This document shows, one piece after another, positions 26,399 to 35,462 of a DNA stretch of 64,000 bases. Numbering within the stretch: the stretch's first letter is position 1; every line of letters starts with the position of its first letter. The notes beneath the pieces were generated by a model. That model did not search any database. It saw only the letters and a list, made by a program, of their open reading frames with translations, and was not told the DNA's origin. This DNA is from Oceanihabitans sediminis. GTDB lineage: Bacteria; Bacteroidota; Bacteroidia; Flavobacteriales; Flavobacteriaceae. Position numbers and translations under genes: made by a program. Where the stretch lies: assembly GCF_003337215.1 (NCBI RefSeq), contig NZ_QPIG01000005.1:1-64000 (forward strand), in the 5' to 3' direction.

Positions 26399-27547
26399 AT
26401 GACTAAAAAGAAGAAGTTTTACTCTAAAGTATTAAACTTTAAAACGAAATTTAAAATTGACGATTTCATTTCAAAATTTGCTTTAGAAAACTCTAACATA
26501 GGTGTATGGGATTATAACGCAATAGACAATACTGTAGTACACTCCGTTGAAGCTAAAAGAATATTAGGTATAGAGGAAGTAGAAGACGATAAAGTAACCT
26601 ATAATTGGCACGAAAAAATACACCCTGAAGATGTAAATAAAGTAACTGAAAAGGTAGTGCAACACTTTAATGGCGAGACGCAAACCTACACAAGTGAGCA
26701 TAGAATTTTATCTAAAGACGGAAGCTACAAGTGGGTAAAAGATACTGGAAAAGTAGTTGAACGTGATAAAGATGGAAATCACATACGCGTTATTGGTACT
26801 CTTATAGATATAAATGAACAGAAAAAACAAGAAGCGAATATAGAAAGTAAACAGTTAATTATAGAAAATCAGAATGAAAAGCTTAAAAACTTTTCACTTA
26901 TGGTAATTCATAACTTAAAATCGCATACTGCAAACTTTGACAGCCTTTTAGACTTTTATGATGATGCCAAAGATGAACTTGAAAAAGATGAACTTATTGC
27001 CATATTAAAAACGGTAAATAAATCATTAACAAAAACTATTACTAGTTTAAGGGGTATTGTTACGGTAAGTACATCTAAAAACGATAATATTGAATGTATT
27101 CACCTTAAAAGTTTTATTGACAATGCCATTGGTCTTCTAACTATAAAAATTAAAAAGACAAATAGCATCATACATAATGAAGTAGATAGTGAAATATTTT
27201 TAGATTTTAACGCAGATTATATGGGAAGTATCATTCAGAATCTACTTTCAAATGCCATTAAATATAAACATCCAAGTAGATCTCCAATCATACATATTGA
27301 ATCTAAAGTCACTGAAGAACATATAATCCTAACTTTTAAGGATAATGGTCTAGGAATAGATTTAGATAAGTTTGGTAATGAAATATTTGAATTATATAGA
27401 ACCTTTCATCAAAATGAAGATGCCGAAGGTGTTGGCCTTTATTTAACAAAAAATCAAATTGAAGCCTTTAATGGTTCCATAGAAGTAGATAGTACTGTGA
27501 ATGTAGGATCTACATTCACTATAAAGTTACCAAACAAAAAAGTCTAG
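26399..27547 (+). CDS. Soluble PAS-domain sensor histidine kinase 2
   Basis: This 382-residue protein has the same layout as its upstream neighbour: PAS_3 at about 30-140 (IGVWDYN, HPEDV, YKWVKDTG, VIGTLIDIN), H box IHNLKSHTAN (His171), N box NLLSNAIKYKHP and DNGLGIDL, GVGLYLTKNQIEAFNG. Matching of the two proteins is strongest in the kinase half and weaker in the PAS half, suggesting shared output and different input. The 171-base gap before it could hold its own promoter. Its TAG stop is inside the terminator stem. Confidence 0.88.
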   Translation: MTKKKKFYSKVLNFKTKFKIDDFISKFALENSNIGVWDYNAIDNTVVHSVEAKRILGIEEVEDDKVTYNWHEKIHPEDVNKVTEKVVQHFNGETQTYTSEHRILSKDGSYKWVKDTGKVVERDKDGNHIRVIGTLIDINEQKKQEANIESKQLIIENQNEKLKNFSLMVIHNLKSHTANFDSLLDFYDDAKDELEKDELIAILKTVNKSLTKTITSLRGIVTVSTSKNDNIECIHLKSFIDNAIGLLTIKIKKTNSIIHNEVDSEIFLDFNADYMGSIIQNLLSNAIKYKHPSRSPIIHIESKVTEEHIILTFKDNGLGIDLDKFGNEIFELYRTFHQNEDAEGVGLYLTKNQIEAFNGSIEVDSTVNVGSTFTIKLPNKKV

Positions 27548-27566
27548 CTAATTGCTAGACTTTTTT
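27536..27566. terminator. Bidirectional terminator overlapping the kinase stop codon
   Basis: AAAAAAGTCTAGC (27536-27548) pairs with GCTAGACTTTTTT (27554-27566) around a 5-base loop. The TAG stop of kinase 2 (27545-27547) is in the left arm. It also serves convergent rny. Confidence 0.85.
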
Positions 27567-27585
27567 GGTACTTAAAGTTTTATTC

Positions 27586-29160
27586 TTATTTCGCAATATT
27601 TACAGCTCTTGTTTCACGAATTACTGTAACTTTTACTTGTCCTGGATAAGTCATATCCGTTTGAATCTTTTGTGAGATATTAAATGATAAGTCAGAAGCA
27701 TTCTGATCTGAAACCTTTTCACTTTCAACTATTACTCTTAATTCTCTACCAGCTTGAATAGCGTATGCTTTCTTCACTCCTTGGAATCCAAAAGCAATAT
27801 CTTCTAAATCTTTTAAACGTTGAATATAGCTATCTAAAACCTGTCTTCTTGCTCCTGGTCTTGCTCCTGAAATAGCATCACAAACCTGAACAATAGGAGA
27901 AAGTAATGAGGTCATTTCAATTTCATCATGGTGGGCTCCAATAGCATTAATTACATCTTCTTTTTCACCAAACTTCTCTGCCCATTGCATACCAAGTATT
28001 GCGTGTGGTGTTTCCATATCTGCTTCTGCATCTGGCACTTTTCCTATATCATGTAATAGCCCAGCTCTTTTTGCTAACTTAGGGTTTAAACCTAATTCTG
28101 CTGCCATTACACCACAAAGCTTTGCAACTTCTCTTGAGTGTTGTAAAAGGTTTTGTCCGTAAGAAGAACGATATTTCATTCTACCTACCATTTTAATTAA
28201 CTCTGGGTGTAAGTTGTGAATACCTAAGTCTATAACAGTACGTTTACCTACTTCAATAATCTCCTGCTCAATTTGCTTTTGTGTTTTTCTAACTACTTCT
28301 TCAATTCTTGCAGGGTGAATTCTACCATCTGTAACTAATTTATGTAAAGATAATCTAGCTACCTCTCTTCTTACAGAGTCAAAACAAGAAAGAATAATTG
28401 CTTCTGGTGTATCATCTACAATAATCTCTACTCCTGTAGCAGCTTCAATGGCACGAATATTTCTTCCTTCTCTACCAATAATTCTACCTTTAACATCATC
28501 TGATTCAATATTGAAAACCGATACACAGTTATCTACTGCCTCTTCTGTTCCAATGCGTTGAATAGTGTTAATTATAATCTTTTTAGCTTCTTGTTGTGCA
28601 GTCATTTTCGCCTCTTCAAGAGTGCTTTGTACAAAAGCCATAGCTTCATTCTTTGCTTCGCCTCTTAAAGATTCTACTAACTGTTGCTTAGCTTCTTCTG
28701 CTGAAAGACTAGAGATAACTTCTAGCTGCTCTATTTGGCTTCTATGTAATCTATCTACTTCTTCTTGCTTTTTCTCTATGATATCTAATCTATAATCGTA
28801 GTCTTTGATCTTAGCTTCAATTTCAGCGTTGTTTTTCTTAGCTTTTGAAAGTTCACTAGATACTTGAGATTCTTTATCACGAATACGTTTCTCTGCATCA
28901 GACATTTTTTTGTCTCTAGAGAAAATAACTTTTTCGTGCTCTGATTTTAATTCAATAAATTTTTCTTTTGCTTGAAGAATTTTGTCTTTTTTAATTGACT
29001 CTCCTTCACTTTTAGCTTCTTTAAGGATGGAAGCTGCAGATTTTTTAGCATTTTTAATTATTTTAGATGCATTCTTTTTTTCTAGTATTTTAGAAATTAT
29101 GTATCCTATAATAAGTCCTATTACTATTCCTAGTATAGTTAGTATAATTGGGTTATCCAT
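27586..29160 (-). CDS. rny: Ribonuclease Y
   Basis: The 524-residue protein has an N-terminal membrane anchor (about 4-24), a long Lys/Glu coiled coil (about 30-200), a KH domain ([31 protein letters not shown]) and an HD domain ([27 protein letters not shown]). It is the membrane-bound endoribonuclease that starts mRNA decay. It lies downstream of zapA with a 220-base structured gap, where a 6S-like RNA is called. Confidence 0.96.
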   Translation of the reverse strand: MDNPIILTILGIVIGLIIGYIISKILEKKNASKIIKNAKKSAASILKEAKSEGESIKKDKILQAKEKFIELKSEHEKVIFSRDKKMSDAEKRIRDKESQVSSELSKAKKNNAEIEAKIKDYDYRLDIIEKKQEEVDRLHRSQIEQLEVISSLSAEEAKQQLVESLRGEAKNEAMAFVQSTLEEAKMTAQQEAKKIIINTIQRIGTEEAVDNCVSVFNIESDDVKGRIIGREGRNIRAIEAATGVEIIVDDTPEAIILSCFDSVRREVARLSLHKLVTDGRIHPARIEEVVRKTQKQIEQEIIEVGKRTVIDLGIHNLHPELIKMVGRMKYRSSYGQNLLQHSREVAKLCGVMAAELGLNPKLAKRAGLLHDIGKVPDAEADMETPHAILGMQWAEKFGEKEDVINAIGAHHDEIEMTSLLSPIVQVCDAISGARPGARRQVLDSYIQRLKDLEDIAFGFQGVKKAYAIQAGRELRVIVESEKVSDQNASDLSFNISQKIQTDMTYPGQVKVTVIRETRAVNIAK

Positions 29161-29212
29161 GTTAGTTATTTAGTTTTATTATATAAAAAAGCCTACACCA
29201 GTATAAAGTTTT

Positions 29213-29329
29213 GTATAAACTCCTTAAAAACAAGTTTAGGGCTAACAAGCTGATCAAGTATCTGTTCTAAGACAGCTCGCTTTTACAACTTAAACTCACC
29301 CTTTTTAAAGAATTAACGTTGAGTTTATC
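29213..29329 (-). ncRNA. ssrS: Probable 6S-like RNA between zapA and rny
   Basis: The minus strand can fold into one long interrupted hairpin. The closing stem is ATAAACTC (5' end near 29328) with GAGTTTAT (3' end near 29215), followed by an inner AGTTTA/TAAACT pairing, unpaired flanks, then an apical stem AGCTG/CAGCT. A rod with a central bubble is the shape of 6S RNA, the RNA polymerase regulator, and a Bacteroidota form (6S-Flavo) is known. A TTG at 29342-29344 with a T-rich, imperfect -7 region precedes it. The 6S gene lies next to zapA in gammaproteobacteria too. Ends are approximate and identity rests on fold and position. Confidence 0.55.
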
Positions 29330-29380
29330 AAAAAAAATAACCAATGCAGGCAGTAACCTTTATTTTATTTAAAGAACGTA

Positions 29381-29674
29381 TTAAGAATCTAAATGTACAT
29401 CTAAAACTTCATTCAAAGCGCGAAGCTTCTCCTCTACTTGTTCATTCAAATTTTCCTTATCTATAATTTGTTGTTCTGTTTGAGACGCAAATTGCAAAGC
29501 ACACATGGCTAATACATCTTGTTTATCTTTAACGGAATAACTTTGCTCAAATTGTGTAATCATAGCATCAATCTTCTTAGCTGCTTTACGCAAACCTTCC
29601 TCCTGCTTCGGATGAATGTTTAATGGGTAAACCCTATTTGCTATAGATAGCTTTATTTTAAGCTGTTCTGCCAT
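29381..29674 (-). CDS. zapA: Cell division protein ZapA
   Basis: The 97-residue protein matches ZapA: KIKLSIANRVYPLNIHPKQEEGLRKAAKKIDAMI, then an alpha-helical coiled coil (QDVLAMCALQFASQTEQQII). ZapA binds and bundles FtsZ at the division ring. It follows a small coiled-coil gene by 15 bases. Confidence 0.9.
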   Translation of the reverse strand: MAEQLKIKLSIANRVYPLNIHPKQEEGLRKAAKKIDAMITQFEQSYSVKDKQDVLAMCALQFASQTEQQIIDKENLNEQVEEKLRALNEVLDVHLDS

Positions 29675-29689
29675 GATAATTGTTTGGTA

Positions 29690-29980
29690 TTAATCAGAGA
29701 GTTGTGCGATACAATGATCTATTTCTCTTATTAATGCATTTATTTTAAGCTTTGTTTCTCTTTTATTATCATCACTGCCAAGCATAGAATTTGCTAATTT
29801 GAGCGCTTCGTATTTATCTTGCCAAACAACTAAAAGCTGTTCTTTTTCTTGAAGCTCCTGATTAGATGAATGTAAAGCCTCTTGTAGTTTTCTATTAGCT
29901 TGCTCCAAATCTCTTTGTTTTTGCAATACTTTGCTAATTTTTTTCTCTAAAGCATCTACAATATCTTCAATATGACTCAT
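29690..29980 (-). CDS. Small coiled-coil protein upstream of zapA
   Basis: This 96-residue protein is nearly all heptad-repeat helix (IVDALEKKISKVLQKQRDLEQANRKLQEAL), ending in INALIREIDHCIAQL. No enzymatic motif is present. Size and position beside zapA recall ZapB-like division proteins, but the match is only by general character. It heads the zapA transcript, with a good promoter just upstream. Confidence 0.8.
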   Translation of the reverse strand: MSHIEDIVDALEKKISKVLQKQRDLEQANRKLQEALHSSNQELQEKEQLLVVWQDKYEALKLANSMLGSDDNKRETKLKINALIREIDHCIAQLSD

Positions 29981-30003
29981 TTACAAATTCAGTACTTATA
30001 TCA

Positions 30004-30034
30004 CAAAGTTAACATACCTAAAGTTAAATAGCAA
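30004..30034 (-). promoter_or_regulatory. Promoter of the coiled-coil/zapA unit
   Basis: Minus-strand TTG (30034-30032), 20 bases, TAACTTTG (30011-30004) fits the Bacteroidota consensus, 23 bases before the start codon. Confidence 0.55.
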
Positions 30035-30110
30035 TAATTTTTTCTATTAAAATCAAAAAAAAAGTAAAAACATTAGCTATCAATACAATGGCTCAGAAAT
30101 TGCTATAAAG

Positions 30111-30141
30111 TTTGTAGATTTATAGCAAATTAATACATTCG
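30111..30141 (+). promoter_or_regulatory. Promoter of the M23 peptidase / TonB receptor unit
   Basis: TTTG (30111-30114), 19 bases, TACATTCG (30134-30141) fits the consensus spacing with TTCG in place of TTTG. The ATG follows 17 bases later. Confidence 0.5.
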
Positions 30142-30158
30142 CAGGAGAACATAATATT

Positions 30159-31847
30159 ATGAGAATTCTATTTATTTTACTGTTTTATTCTACTTCTTTA
30201 AGTTTTGCTCAGGAGAAATACCCAACAGATTATTTTGCTCCTCCTCTAGACATCACACTTATTGCATCTGGAACTTTTGGAGAACTACGTTCTAATCATT
30301 TCCACTCTGGATTAGATATTAAAACGCAACAACGCCAAGGCTTAAAAGTTTATGCTTCTGCTGAAGGCTATGTAAGTAGAATTAAAATTTCTCATTTTGG
30401 CTATGGAAAAGCTTTATATATAACTCATCCCAACGGTTACACTACTGTTTATGGTCACTTACAAAAGTTTTCCGATGAGATTGAAGCTTATGTAAAAAAG
30501 CGACAATATGAAGAAGAATCTTTTGAAATTGAATTATTCCCGAACTCAGATGAAATCACAGTAAATAAAGAGGAGGTAATTGCTTATTCCGGAAATACTG
30601 GAGGTTCTGGAGGTCCGCATTTACATTTTGAAATTAGAGATAACCAAGAAAGACCAATGAATCCATTACTTTTTGGTCTGGACATTAAGGATACTACAAA
30701 ACCAATTATTACTGAGGTTTATGCTTATCCTATTGGAAAAGATGCTCACGTAAATAAATCTAGAAACAAACAGAAACTACGATTGATTGATGATAGAAAC
30801 GGAGGCTATACCGTTGAAAATATTGAAGCTTACGGAAAAATAGGTTTTGCAATAGCATCCATAGATAGACAAGATTTGGCTGCCAATAAAAATGGCGTAT
30901 ATAATATTCAGACCCGATTTAATGGTAATTTATTATTCGAATTGGATTTCAAGCGCTTCTCTTTTAGTGAAACCAGACATCTCAATAGATTAATTGATTA
31001 CGAACATTATCAAACCAAAAAGCAAAGACTTCAAAAGTTATTTGTTCAACCTAACAATCCGTTAAGTATGTATAAAAACGTGGTAGATGACGGATATGTA
31101 GTTGTAGAAGACAGCACTTCTTCCGTTTATAAAGTACGTGTAAGCGATTTAAAAAACAATGAGGCTTGGCTTCAAATAAACATCAAAGGAGTTAAAACCG
31201 ATGTTGTAGAACCTGCAGATGAGAAAACTTCGCCATATTATATTTTCGCTAATCAAGAACAAAGTTTAAAATTAGATCGTGTGAGTGTCGATATTCCAAG
31301 GAATACATTTTACGACGATTTCTTTATAGATTTTAATGTGAAGAATGATACTTTAACACTTCATAAAGACATTATTCCTGCAATGAAGTATTTTGATATT
31401 AGCTATAATTTAAGCGGCTACAAAACAGAAGATATAAACAAACTTTATATTGCAAGACTGGTTGGCTATAATGATTATCCACTTTACTCCAACACCAAAC
31501 GAAGAGGAAGTATTTTAACCACAAGCACTAGAACTTTAGGAAAATATGCTTTGGCAGTAGACACTACTCCACCAACCATAACGCCTATTAACTTTACCAA
31601 AGGAAAATGGCTGAGCAAGTATCGTTTCTTAAAAATAAAAATTGAAGATAAAGAGTCGGGAATCTCTAATTATAGAGCAACTATTAACGGAAAATGGATT
31701 CTTACCGAATACGATTATAAAACAAAAACATTAACTTACGACTTCAATGATGCGGTTTCCATAGAAACAAAAAATATTTTAAAAGTAATTGTTACAGATA
31801 ATGTTGGAAATAATTCTACTTTTGAAACGATGTTTTACCGAAAATAA
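30159..31847 (+). CDS. M23 family metallopeptidase
   Basis: The 562-residue protein has a signal peptide (cut near SFAQ, residue 18) and a LytM-type M23 domain with HSGLD (His49, Asp53) and GPHLHFEIRD at about 150-160, complete for zinc binding. The remaining 390 residues are beta-rich, ending in an Ig-like fold (DTTPPTITPINF). It likely cuts peptidoglycan cross-bridges in the periplasm. The TonB receptor starts 12 bases downstream, so both are in one operon. Confidence 0.9.
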   Translation: MRILFILLFYSTSLSFAQEKYPTDYFAPPLDITLIASGTFGELRSNHFHSGLDIKTQQRQGLKVYASAEGYVSRIKISHFGYGKALYITHPNGYTTVYGHLQKFSDEIEAYVKKRQYEEESFEIELFPNSDEITVNKEEVIAYSGNTGGSGGPHLHFEIRDNQERPMNPLLFGLDIKDTTKPIITEVYAYPIGKDAHVNKSRNKQKLRLIDDRNGGYTVENIEAYGKIGFAIASIDRQDLAANKNGVYNIQTRFNGNLLFELDFKRFSFSETRHLNRLIDYEHYQTKKQRLQKLFVQPNNPLSMYKNVVDDGYVVVEDSTSSVYKVRVSDLKNNEAWLQINIKGVKTDVVEPADEKTSPYYIFANQEQSLKLDRVSVDIPRNTFYDDFFIDFNVKNDTLTLHKDIIPAMKYFDISYNLSGYKTEDINKLYIARLVGYNDYPLYSNTKRRGSILTTSTRTLGKYALAVDTTPPTITPINFTKGKWLSKYRFLKIKIEDKESGISNYRATINGKWILTEYDYKTKTLTYDFNDAVSIETKNILKVIVTDNVGNNSTFETMFYRK

Positions 31848-31859
31848 AAAAGAACTATC

Positions 31860-34322
31860 TTGAATAATAAACTGCAATTCTTAACGCCGCTTTTTTTACT
31901 GCTTCCCTTTTTTGTGTTAGCACAAACAGGAACTTTAAGAGGAGTCATTCTAGACGAATTCAATAAACCTGTAGAAAACGTAAATATTATAGCCGATAAT
32001 CTTGGAACAACTACCAATGAAAACGGTTTTTACCTTTTAAAAATACCGGCAAATAAAGATGTAAGAGTTACTTTTTCGCATATTTCCTTAAAACAAACAA
32101 CTGCAACATTTCATTTAGAAAACGGAGAAGAATTAGAGTTCAATCCGGTGTTACAAACCAATATCGAGCAAATAGCAACCGTTGTTATTTCCGGTAGAAA
32201 ACGAAAGGACGTAGAAGGAATTGTAACCCTAAACCCTGCAACAATTAGAAAAATACCAAGTGCTAATGCTGGAGTTGAAAATTTATTAAAAACACTTCCT
32301 GGAGTAAGTAGCAATAATGAACTAAGTACGCAGTACTCTGTTCGTGGTGGAAATTACGATGAAAACCTAGTTTATGTTAATGGAATTGAAGTATATAGAC
32401 CGTTCTTAATTCGTTCAGGACAACAGGAAGGACTTAGTTTTGTGAATACCGATTTAGTGCAGAATGTAGATTTTTCGGCTGGAGGTTTTCAAGCGAAATA
32501 CGGAGACAAACTTTCTTCTGTTTTAGATATCACTTATAGAACACCTACCGATTTTGGAGTTTCCGCAGATATGAGTTTACTAGGCGGAAGTCTTTCTGTC
32601 GAAGGAGTTAGCGATAATTCAAAATTAACAGGTATTGTTGGAGTTCGTTACAGGGATAACAGTTTATTGGTTAATGCTAAAGAAACAGAAACTAATTACG
32701 ATCCTAAATTTCTAGATGTGCAATCGTACATCACCTATAAGTTCACAGATAAGTTTAGCTTGAGTTTCTTAGGAAATGCTTCGCTTAATAAATATAATTA
32801 CGAGCCAAAAACTCGACAAACAAACTTTGGTACACTATCAGATCCCATCGCTTTATTAGTTTTTTACGAAGGACAAGAAAAAGATGCATACCAAACACTT
32901 TTTGGCGCAATACAAGGAAGTTATAAAGTTCATGAGAATTTAAATTTAAATCTTGTAGCTTCTACCTACCATACTACAGAGGAAGAGTATTTCGATATTT
33001 TAGCTCAATATAGATTAGGAGAAGTGAACACCAATATTGGTGATGAAGACCTTGGTGAAGTAGAATTTAGTGAAGGTATTGGCGGACAATTAAATCACGG
33101 TAGAAACGATTTAGATGCACTTATTACCACCATTGAACATAAAGGAGATTATAAAATAAACGATAACAATTTTGAGTGGTCTGTTAAATATACTAACGAA
33201 GATATTCGCGACAGATTAGTTGAATGGGAAGTAATTGATTCTGCCGGGTTTTCAATAAATCCACCTAATCTAGAGCAATTCAATCAGCAGCCATATCAGC
33301 CAAATGAATACCCTATAACAGCTTATCAAAACGTAAGAGCTACCAATAATACAGCTATCAATAGAATTCAAGCTTATTTACAATGGAGTAAAAGAAGTAA
33401 TATTGGCGAACATGATGTTTGGTACAATCTAGGTGTAAGAGCTCATAATTGGAAGGTTGAAGGTGACGGAATAGAAAGTAATTCGCAAACCGTTTTTAGC
33501 CCTAGAGCACAGTTTGCTATCAAACCAAATTGGGAAAAAGACATGCTTTTTAGGTTCGGAACTGGATACTATTACCAACCTCCTTTTTACAGAGAATTAC
33601 GCGACCAAAATGGAACAGTACAACCAGAAGTAAAAGCACAACAATCTATTCATTTTGTATTAGGTAACGATTATAGCTTCCAAATGTGGGATAGACCATT
33701 TAAGCTAACTACCGAAGCTTATTATAAAAAACTACAAGATGTAAATCCATATACTGTTGAAAATGTTAGAATACGCTACAGAGCAGATAATAATGCCGAA
33801 GCTTATGCATACGGATTAGACTTACGCTTAAACGGTGAGTTTGTTCCAGGAACAGAATCTTGGTTTAGTTTTGGCTACCTTAAAACAGAAGAAAATATAG
33901 ATGATCGCGGATATATTGCAAGACCAACCGATCAACGATTAAAATTTGCGGCTTTGTTTCAGGACTATATTCCTAACATGCCAGATTTCAAAATGTACCT
34001 GAACCTTGTTTATAACACAGGACTTCCAGGAGGCTCTCCTAGTTATGCAGACCCATATGTATATCAAAACCGATTACCAGATTATAAACGTGCCGATTTA
34101 GGTTTACAATACGTTATAGTAGATACTAATAAGCAATTTAATTCCGGATGGAGAAAATCTTTTGAAGAATTAGCTTTAGGGTTTGAAATCTATAATGTTT
34201 TTGACGTACAAAACTCCATTACAAACACATGGGTTAGAGATGTTTATACCAAGCGTCAATATGCAATTCCAAACTACTTAACCCCAAGGGTTTTTAATGT
34301 TAGATTAAGTATGAAGTTTTAA
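31860..34322 (+). CDS. TonB-dependent receptor with regulatory-like domain
   Basis: The start is TTG at 31860, supported by a signal peptide immediately after it (LTPLFLLLPFFVLAQ) and by no ATG upstream. The 820-residue protein has a carboxypeptidase-regulatory-like domain (about 22-100), a plug domain (ENLLKTLPGV, QYSVRGGNYDENLVYVNGIE) and a 22-strand-type barrel ending in NVRLSMKF with terminal Phe. No SusD partner is adjacent, so a glycan role is not indicated. The substrate is unknown. Linkage to an M23 peptidase could hint at cell-wall-related import, which is only inference. Confidence 0.9.
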   Translation: MNNKLQFLTPLFLLLPFFVLAQTGTLRGVILDEFNKPVENVNIIADNLGTTTNENGFYLLKIPANKDVRVTFSHISLKQTTATFHLENGEELEFNPVLQTNIEQIATVVISGRKRKDVEGIVTLNPATIRKIPSANAGVENLLKTLPGVSSNNELSTQYSVRGGNYDENLVYVNGIEVYRPFLIRSGQQEGLSFVNTDLVQNVDFSAGGFQAKYGDKLSSVLDITYRTPTDFGVSADMSLLGGSLSVEGVSDNSKLTGIVGVRYRDNSLLVNAKETETNYDPKFLDVQSYITYKFTDKFSLSFLGNASLNKYNYEPKTRQTNFGTLSDPIALLVFYEGQEKDAYQTLFGAIQGSYKVHENLNLNLVASTYHTTEEEYFDILAQYRLGEVNTNIGDEDLGEVEFSEGIGGQLNHGRNDLDALITTIEHKGDYKINDNNFEWSVKYTNEDIRDRLVEWEVIDSAGFSINPPNLEQFNQQPYQPNEYPITAYQNVRATNNTAINRIQAYLQWSKRSNIGEHDVWYNLGVRAHNWKVEGDGIESNSQTVFSPRAQFAIKPNWEKDMLFRFGTGYYYQPPFYRELRDQNGTVQPEVKAQQSIHFVLGNDYSFQMWDRPFKLTTEAYYKKLQDVNPYTVENVRIRYRADNNAEAYAYGLDLRLNGEFVPGTESWFSFGYLKTEENIDDRGYIARPTDQRLKFAALFQDYIPNMPDFKMYLNLVYNTGLPGGSPSYADPYVYQNRLPDYKRADLGLQYVIVDTNKQFNSGWRKSFEELALGFEIYNVFDVQNSITNTWVRDVYTKRQYAIPNYLTPRVFNVRLSMKF

Positions 34323-34398
34323 CATATTTTTTGAAATACCAATTCAAAATACATGTAATTTTATATATACATTCAAACAATATTATTCTTTAAAGTAA

Positions 34399-34773
34399 GT
34401 GAACCAAAAGTTTAGAAATATTATAACTTTCTTCCTGCTAATAGCCTATAGTTTTAGCATTGGTTTTCCTATTCAAGATTATCTAATTTCTTCCGTTTTA
34501 GATGAAGATACACAACAAGAAGTATCTGCTAATCTTTCTGAAGTTAAAACTCCAGTATTATCTGTTTTTCCAGATTTAGAACCGGAATTAAGTAAAACAG
34601 CAGATAATTTTATAGGCTTTCAAAACAAAGACTTTAAAGATGTTTTCCTGCTTACTATACATGCTGAATCTTATACTACAAATAAAGACAAGCAATATTT
34701 AAGCAGTAGTAAGAATATTTACCCTGGATTAGATAAGGCTACACTCCTATACCCTTTCCATAGTTTTCTATAG
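34399..34773 (+). CDS. Hypothetical small exported protein
   Basis: The 124-residue protein starts with GTG at 34399 and a hydrophobic helix (NIITFFLLIAYSFSIGF) that could be a signal peptide or anchor. The rest is acidic, without recognised domain, ending in LLYPFHSFL. I do not recognise it. It lies 76 bases downstream of the TonB receptor. Confidence 0.6.
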   Translation: MNQKFRNIITFFLLIAYSFSIGFPIQDYLISSVLDEDTQQEVSANLSEVKTPVLSVFPDLEPELSKTADNFIGFQNKDFKDVFLLTIHAESYTTNKDKQYLSSSKNIYPGLDKATLLYPFHSFL

Positions 34774-34894
34774 TATACCGTTTTTTATTTACTGATTTGG
34801 CTTCCTTTCTTAAAGAATGGAAACAAACACATTTCTATTTCTTGATTTTTACATCAAGAGACAAACACTCTATAACAAATAAAAAACATTTAAA

Positions 34895-35386
34895 ATGGAT
34901 ACAACAAGCACATTCATAGGAATTGCAATAGCTCTTATTATAGCTCTAGCAATAATTTTAATACAAGCAACTCAAAAAAAGCAAATGAAAAAATCTAAAA
35001 AAGTTTTTATTGATTTAGCTGCGAAAAATAATTTAAAAATCACAGAACCTGAATTCTGGGGAACTTATTATGCAATTGCAATAGACGAAAAAGCAAACAA
35101 ACTTATTTACTCTAAAATAATTGACGATACGCATAATGAAACTATTCTAGACTTAAGCACAGTTGCAAAGTGCGAAGTAATCATAACTAGCACTAGTTTA
35201 AAAAATAAAACAGAAATTGATACAATAGACTTAGCTATCAATTACAAAAACCCAAGTAAAGCTAAGGAGGTTTTAGAGTTTTATAATGTAGATACAAACT
35301 TCCAAATGAACAATGAAACAGAACTCATAGAAAAATGGAAAAATGAAATTGAAAGTAAGATTATGAATAAGGCACAAGCAGCTTAA
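34895..35386 (+). CDS. Hypothetical single-pass membrane protein
   Basis: The 163-residue protein has one N-terminal membrane helix (TFIGIAIALIIALAIILI), then a basic patch and a soluble alpha/beta domain of unknown family facing the cytoplasm by the positive-inside rule. It ends shortly before the terminator shared with convergent glmM. No function can be proposed. Confidence 0.72.
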   Translation: MDTTSTFIGIAIALIIALAIILIQATQKKQMKKSKKVFIDLAAKNNLKITEPEFWGTYYAIAIDEKANKLIYSKIIDDTHNETILDLSTVAKCEVIITSTSLKNKTEIDTIDLAINYKNPSKAKEVLEFYNVDTNFQMNNETELIEKWKNEIESKIMNKAQAA

Positions 35387-35404
35387 TTGCCATAGCGCTT
35401 ATAA

Positions 35405-35444
35405 ACAAAAAAAGCTCCAAATTAAACTATGGAGCTTTTTTTTT
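35405..35444. terminator. Bidirectional intrinsic terminator
   Basis: AAAAAGCTCCA (35409-35419) pairs with TGGAGCTTTTT (35430-35440) around a 10-base loop, between convergent genes. Confidence 0.83.
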
Positions 35445-35462
35445 ATTAGGAATCTATTTCTT

